Source: Girardinichthys multiradiatus (taxonomy: Eukaryota; Chordata; Actinopteri; Cyprinodontiformes; Goodeidae). From it: DNA of 64,000 nt. The notes under the pieces are model-generated. The model made no database searches. It worked only from the letters and a program-made list of their open reading frames with translations, and had not been told where the DNA came from. Position numbers and translations under genes: made by a program. Location: contig NC_061817.1 of assembly GCF_021462225.1 (NCBI RefSeq), forward strand, positions 14,251,204-14,315,203, read 5' to 3'. Shown one piece after another: positions 58,343 through 64,000 of the stretch. Positions within the stretch are counted from its first letter, which is position 1, and every line of letters starts with the position of its first letter.

Positions 58343-58399
58343 TTCTCCTGTTAAATGGTTAAAAAGTTTTAGGTTGAGGTAAAACTTACAGAAAGACTA

Positions 58400-58751
58400 T
58401 GAAGTTCATGGTCATTTTAGGGGCTACATTTTATTGAGGGCATTTGTGTATACTTTGTTGTACTGCTCTAATCAGTATGGTTTCATTTATATTTAAGTGT
58501 AATAATTACTCAGCAGCATTGAATTTGCATCGGTGTTTATCCAGTTCTAATTCCAATGTTCCGCTGTCATGAGACAATTTTTCATTTATTTGTGTGAAGT
58601 CAATGTGTGTCTCAAAAAGACATGGCCACATGGACATGGAAAAAAATCTCAAATTGTCTTTTCTTAAATTTCTCATGCTACGCAAATCATATTCAGCTTA
58701 AGAGGATTTTACCCATTGAAATTGAAGCACTATAAGCGGCATAATAAATTA
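58400..58751. other. Intergenic DNA
   Basis: No feature recognised. Confidence 0.35.
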
Positions 58752-59470
58752 TAGTGCCTTGCAAATGTGTTAATACTACTTGAACTTTTCCACATTTTGT
58801 TACATCTCTTTCCCAAAGTTCAATATATATTATTGGAATTTTATTTGAAAGACCATCACAAAATAGCGCATGAAAACTTTGGTGTGTGTTTTTATTCAGT
58901 CCGCCAACTCAAAACTTTGCAGAACCACTTTTCACTGCAAGCTGTTTGGGATATGTTTCTACCAGCTTTGTACATAGAGACTAAAATTTGTGCCCATGCT
59001 TCTTGCATCAATAGTTCAGACTCAGTCAGATTACATGAATAGTGTCTGTGAACAGCAATTTTCAAGTCTTACCACAGATTCTCGACTGAATTTAGGTCTG
59101 GACTTTGATTAGGTCATTTTAACAAATGTCACATGTAGTTTTCCTGATTGTGGGTGAACATCCGTCATGGACTCTAATATTTTGCAGCTTTCAGGATTGC
59201 CCTGTATTTAGCTCCACACTTCTTCCTAAGTTCTCCTTTGCCAGCTACCACCATATCTCACTGTTGGGATGGTATGAGCTTAAGAGGCTGAAAATGTTTA
59301 AATAAAATTTCGGATTTTTATTAAAATAATATATTTTCTTCCACTTATAATTATGCAATATATCATGTTGGTCTAGTACATAAAATTGCAATGAAATACT
59401 GTATGTTAAAATTTGTTGTTCTAACAAATTGTGAAAGGTGTGAATACTTCTGAAAAAGTGTACGAACAAA
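58752..59470 (-). mobile_element. Tc1-B remnant
   Basis: The left end 'agtgccttgcaaatgtgtta' matches the Tc1-B end at 13243, and the right end 'gtgtgaatacttctgaaaaa' is its inverse. In between, 'gggatatgtttctaccagct' and 'aggtctggactttgattagg' identify the family. Much of the interior is deleted. Confidence 0.65.
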
Positions 59471-60834
59471 CATCAAGCTTAATTTCATATCACAAAAAAC
59501 AAAAATGTAGATTTTAATAATTCAATAACAACAATAAAGTGAATAGATGCATCTTGAAAGCCTGTTGTTTTGTCCAGCTTCCAGCAATGTTAGCATACTA
59601 AATGACTAATTTATTAAGAATTTGTTTTGTGTCCTCGAGGGTGGAAAACTATTAAAACCAAACATATTTAGAGAAGCACATCATTGCTGTGTGATGAACT
59701 CCAAAACAACAACCAGCTAGACATGAGACAGAAACCATCCAACAAAGGACACCCTTGTTCCCAAAGCTGAATTCTTGAACATCATTTTCTAAATTTTCCT
59801 TCAAATGACTCAATTTTCACATCCCCCACCTCTCATTCCACTCAGTTACTATTTATCAAACACGTCCTCCTTGTCCTATGGAGATTTGCTGTTTTCGTGT
59901 TTATGGCTGTAGACATAACAAGTATAAGAAGTGAACAAATGTACTAATTTGCCCTATGGTACATGGAGCAACTCAGAGACAAAAAAGTTGTTGGTTTTAT
60001 CCTAAGGGAGAAAAGGGACACAAGGAACCATTGAGGTGTCTCATTTGTCCTTCCCCCGGTGTTTCTGGCCTCTTGTTACTGATGCAGCTGCAGCAGTGCT
60101 CAGCAGCACACGACTTTATGGGCTACTGGTTAATACAAAAGGGTTTAATGTTGGTGGTAGAGGGATGTCCAGTGCATCTGTGGCTGCAGTTATCTGAATG
60201 TATAGTTGTGTAAAAAGCAATGTGAATCTGTTGCATTATGCAACAAAATTAGGGTGTATTCTAAAGATGTTCTTATTTTCTTACTGGAAAAGTTTTTTTC
60301 AGCATCCCATTTACTCTAAAAATACTTCTTTCTTACTTTTTATGGTATTACCATCCCAGTATGTTGTTTTAAAAAAAATCAGTGACTGAAAGCACTCATT
60401 ATTGAAATGGTGAATGTATTTTTAGGAGAGCAACGAAACAGCAACAAGGGTGCAGCAATACAGGCAAAGTTACGAAAGGACAGGAAATGCTAATTAAGAA
60501 ACAGGCCCAAATACCATCGTTCAGATGAGAACATATATTGATCATGATGAATGTCATAAATGTAATTTAGGGCTTTTAACAAAGCATTTTATCTATTTTT
60601 CTTCCAGGGTGAATGAGTGATGTCTGCAATGAACTAGAGACCTGTCCAGGATGTACCACACTTCTTCCACATTGACTGATGCAGAACGACACCAGAATCC
60701 CAAATAATATTTATCTATGGATGGATAATGTGTGAAATTTGGTTGGTCCAGATTTGACATTTGCCTCCAATCTGTTATGACTGTGAAGCACAGAGAAGAA
60801 AATATGGTGATGATTTACTGGGTGGCATTGTATT
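59471..60834. other. Intergenic DNA
   Basis: No gene recognised. A scrap at 60610-60730 ('ctgtccaggatgtacc', 'ggatggataatg') resembles a dispersed repeat. Confidence 0.35.
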
Positions 60835-61908
60835 CAGACCCCCTGCAATTTGCTTACCGACCAAACAGGTCGGCAGATGATGCTGTTAACTTAGGTCTAC
60901 ACTTCATCCTGCAACACCTCGACCACCCAGGGACATACGCCAGGATCCTGTTTGTAGACTTCAGCTCGGCCTTCAACACTATCATACCAGACATCCTCCA
61001 CCAGAAGCTCACACAGCTCAACGTCCCAGCCTCCACCTGTCAGTGGATCAACAGCTTCCTGACGGACCGACAGCAGCAGGTGAGACTGGGGAGCATCTTC
61101 TCCTGAACCAGATCAATATATACTGGAGCCCCCCAGGGGTGTGTTCTATCCCCACTCCTCTTCTCTCTGTACACAAAGACTGCATCTCATCGGACTCGTC
61201 CGTGAAACTCCTGAAGTTTGCAGATGACACCACTGTCATTGGTCTGATCCAGGACGGTGACGAGTCTGCATACAGACAGCAGGTGGATCGGCTGGTACAC
61301 TGGTGCAGTCAGAACTACCTTGAACTCAACCCACTCAAGACTGTGGAAATGGTGGTGGACTTTCGGAGAACACCACCCCCATACACCCCCCTCACCATCC
61401 TCAACAACACTGTATCGGCCGTGGACCACTTCAGGTTCTTAGGAACCACCATCTCTGAGGACCTGAGATGGTCTTCACACATAGACACTGTTCGAAAGAA
61501 GGCCCAGCAGAGACTGTACTTCCTGAGGCAACTCAAGAAGTTCAATCTTCCACAGGAGCTGCTGGTCATCTTCTACACTGCCATCATTCTGTCTGTCCTG
61601 TCTTCATCCATCTCAGTGTGGTTTGGCTCATCCACAAAACAGGACAGGTCCAGACTGCAACGAATAATCAGGACTGCAGAGAGAATAATCAGAGCTGACC
61701 TTCCCTCCATCCAGGACTTATACAGGTCAAGGGTCAGGAAAAGAGCTGCTAAAATCTCTGCAGACCCCACACACCCTGCACATAAACTGTTTAGAGTTTT
61801 ACCTTCAGGCCGCCGTTACAGAGCACTGTTTACTAAAACCAGCCGCCACAAAGAGATTCTTCCCCCAGGCTGTTTCTCTGATGTACATTCAATAGAGTAC
61901 AAAACAAC
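60835..61908 (+). pseudogene. LINE reverse transcriptase fragment
   Basis: The first frame (to 61106) reads 'LQFAYRPNRSADDAVNLGLH' and 'ILFVDFSSAFNTIIP'. Small shifts around 61095-61190 disrupt the QGCVLSPLL block. The second frame carries the catalytic 'KFADDTTVIGLI', 'WCSQNYLELNPLKTVEMVVD', 'FRFLGTTISEDLRW' and a C-terminus with 'LFRVLPSGRRYRALFTKTSR'. The true stop is unclear because the frame runs on into the 3' UTR. Confidence 0.85.
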
Positions 61909-62080
61909 AGCATACAGATGTTGCAAATGCACCTTTTCATTTATATATGTGTATATTGTACATTGTAAATATGTATATTCTGTAATGCAAAAACAAAACC
62001 AAAGAGCAAAGTGTACTGGAGTCAAATTCCTTGTTTGTATGTATGAACTTGGCAATAAAGCTGATTCTGATTCTCATTAT
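60835..62080 (+). mobile_element. LINE (L2/CR1-like), 5'-truncated
   Basis: It contains the 3' half of an RT ORF on + and ends with an AATAAA and 'gctgattctgattctc' at 62056-62075, the same style of tail as the inner LINE on minus. It is related to, but clearly diverged from, the LINE at 54945-57617. Confidence 0.85.
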
Positions 62081-62248
62081 TTTGATACCACTACATAAAG
62101 TCGAGAGCAATCATTTCCCTTCAAAGGTCAGCTAGGTGGTAAATTTGTATGTAGTTAATTCTCTGGTGTAATACAGCTGTTCATGGAAACCTGCCATGTG
62201 TGGGTGGAATCCACAAAAAGGTTACATCATCTGTATAAAGTAGGAGCA

Positions 62249-63157
62249 TGTCACGGAGTGACATTTTTGGACTCTGTTTGTGGCTTTGTGTTTGTTTACC
62301 TTTTGCTTAGATGTTTCTATTTTGGTTTTTGTATGATGTTTTCTTTTCTCCCTCTTCCACCTCCTAGTGTTTAGTTCTTAAGTTCTTTTATATGTTCTTA
62401 TTACTTTGTATAGTTTATTATTATTATTATTGTAATTATTATAGTTCTTGGTCTTCCCTGGATTCTCTAGTTTTATTTCTCTTTAGTATCTTTGTGGTTA
62501 ATTGTGTTTTATTATTTGTTCCTTTGCACTCTTCTTGTTTACTAGTTTATTTTCTGTTTCCTTTCCAGTTAATTCAGTCAGTGTGGTTAAGTTTGTTTAC
62601 TTTTGTATTCAGGTTTTCTTTATGGGTTCTTTGTTTGTTCTCAGGTTGTTATTGTTGTTCCTATGTTCCCTCTAGTTTCTCTGTTTACTTTAGTCATGAT
62701 TATTCTAGTTTTCGTATTCCCCATTTGATTATTTATCTTTGTCCATAGGTTTGCTTGGTCTGTGTTTCTGTTTATTAGTTACTTTGCCCATGCTCAGTCT
62801 TTATATTTGTTTCACCTATTCCTTCTGCCTCCCTGCCTCTTTGTCACACCTGTTCCCGGTTTTCTCTGATTACCTGCCCTTTGTTATCCCTCAGTATATT
62901 AGTTGGTTTTGTGTCATTGTTTGTTGCTGGTTCCTTGTGTTTGTCACACCTCGTTCTCAACCCACATATTTGTGCTGAGCTTTTCCATGTGCCTGCAGAA
63001 CCTCTTGTAAGTTTTTGGATCAGGACTTTGTTTGTATCTGCAGTGCCTTGTTTGGTTTCTTTTGAAAACCTCTGGAAATAAAACTAAAACCTTTTACAAC
63101 ATGCTGCTGCCCAGCTCTTGTCTGCACTTTGGTCCGCCCGCAAACCACAATATGACA
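62249..63157 (+). mobile_element. Probable solo LTR with 5-bp flanking repeats
   Basis: It begins TGTCACGG and ends ATGACA, with inverted ends and no protein frame. An AATAAA is present about 80 bp before the end (63077-63082). The flanks are GAGCA on the left and GAGTA on the right, a 5-bp target duplication with one mismatch. The interior is unusually T-rich on +. Its layout resembles the solo LTR at 10154-10929, but the sequences differ. Confidence 0.6.
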
Positions 63158-64000
63158 GAGTAATATTTTTATATAAAAGGTGCAAAATAGAACCACAGTA
63201 TGTTCATGCAAAAAAACTATTTCTTAATGTATATATTTTTTATAAAATTAAGTATAAAATATAAAAATATAAATACCCATTCAAATCAAATACCCATATA
63301 GTTCTTAACTACAATTGTGTGCATTAATATGCTAATTGTAATATAGAAACAAAATAAAGAAAGGAAAATACAAACAAAATAAGAGAAAAAATGTAATCAC
63401 AGCTGCTTGAGGAGAAAGAAAAATTACCTAGTGCACGATTAAGAATTAAACCAATGCACTAATGGTAAACAACACTTGCAATGACCACTGTAAACAGTAT
63501 CAAATAAAGTGTGCCAACCTTTTGTTGTGCCACTCATTGTTTCATCATTGAGCTAAGAGCACCTGCTGCATGCAGCCTGCATTGGCCAGGTCGCACACAG
63601 TGCCATGCGCAGCTCGGCCGCTGTGACACGTGACAAATAAACAAACAAACCAACCAACCAACAGGGAGCAATAAGAATGCATGCTGCGTGCTCATACCCA
63701 TCCCCCCTTTCTGATCTGTATTTAGTGGTCTAAGTAATATATTTTAATTTAAAATCGAATTGAATTGAAAAAATTGCATTATAAACAAGCAAAGTAGTAA
63801 AAAACCAAAAACAGCTCTCACTTGAGTCCTATCATTCAAGGTAAATTTCCATTCAAAAGAATCAAATTGTTCGTGAACGTGACATAACTGGTTGCCATAT
63901 TAGTTACAACTGAGAGGTGACATATATATAGTCAGGTTCACAGACACATACTTATAGAATACCAGCAAGGATCAACACATTTAATGAGGCTCTTGCTCTC
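63158..64000. other. Intergenic DNA
   Basis: AT-rich, with a CAAA/CCAA simple repeat at about 63636-63662. No gene recognised. Confidence 0.4.

Larger units (their letters stand above)
54245..58345 (-). mobile_element. LINE (CR1/L2-like) split by a second LINE
   Basis: On minus, the fragment begins with the end of an ORF1 esterase (58342-58242), then the start of an endonuclease ORF2 (58148 to about 57622). The text resumes at 54944 in the middle of the endonuclease ('VGDFNIHVD') and continues to about 54272. Everything between 54945 and about 57617 is another LINE. The downstream RT of the outer element is missing, so it is also truncated at its 3' side. Confidence 0.75.

Noticed and set aside
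62392..62748. 118-residue hydrophobic frame resembling a multi-pass membrane protein
   Set aside because: It is produced by T-rich sequence inside the solo LTR; overlapping frames look the same.
63600..63670. CRISPR-like or satellite array from repeated CAAA/CCAA
   Set aside because: It is a plain short microsatellite without spacers.

Overview
This is nuclear DNA of a ray-finned (teleost) fish. It has spliced genes with canonical GT/AG introns, long AT-rich intergenic stretches, many Tc1/mariner transposons of several families, L2/CR1-like LINEs, tRNA-type SINEs, solo LTRs and a decayed retrovirus-like element. No bacterial, organellar or viral gene organisation is present. The exact species cannot be read from the sequence.

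Three host genes can be supported. (1) A GIMAP/AIG1-type GTPase exon on + at 3131-4134. (2) kdelr3, an ER-lumen KDEL-cargo receptor on -, whose five coding exons at 7556-5111 I could assemble to a complete 215-residue frame; a UPR-type element lies in its promoter. (3) kcnj4, an inward-rectifier K+ channel of the Kir2 family on +, with a 23-nt first coding exon (20887-20909) and a large second exon (24950-26561). From what I know of the human map, KCNJ4 and KDELR3 are also divergent neighbours there, so this is conserved synteny with a GIMAP gene next to it on the kdelr3 side.

The rest is accessory DNA. From the left: a Tc1 element with long inverted repeats (545-2175); an unclassified repeat carrying a small membrane-protein reading frame (about 8780-10036); a solo LTR (10154-10929); a Tc1 copy nested in another Tc1 family (13243-14735); a Tc1 remnant split by a foldback element with a 10-bp target duplication (18650-20155); a 600-bp polypurine tract (30715-31315); further Tc1 copies; an intact Tc1 transposase gene (40126-41130). 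At 41491-50270 lies a broken retrovirus-like element on -: a tRNA-Lys-type primer binding site, Gag-like frames, a segment that looks like a macro domain, protease, RT, RNase H and integrase. It is bounded on its far side by an inverted, not direct, copy of part of its LTR. Beyond it are a LINE inserted into another LINE (54245-58345), a third truncated LINE (60835-62080) and a second solo LTR (62249-63157).

The most interesting items are the macro-like segment in the Gag region of the retroelement, the inverted LTR arrangement, a Trp directly after the GYG selectivity filter of the Kir channel, the tiny first exon of kcnj4, and the UPR element upstream of kdelr3. All calls are by eye from translations and motifs; repeat boundaries marked approximate are uncertain by tens of bases.
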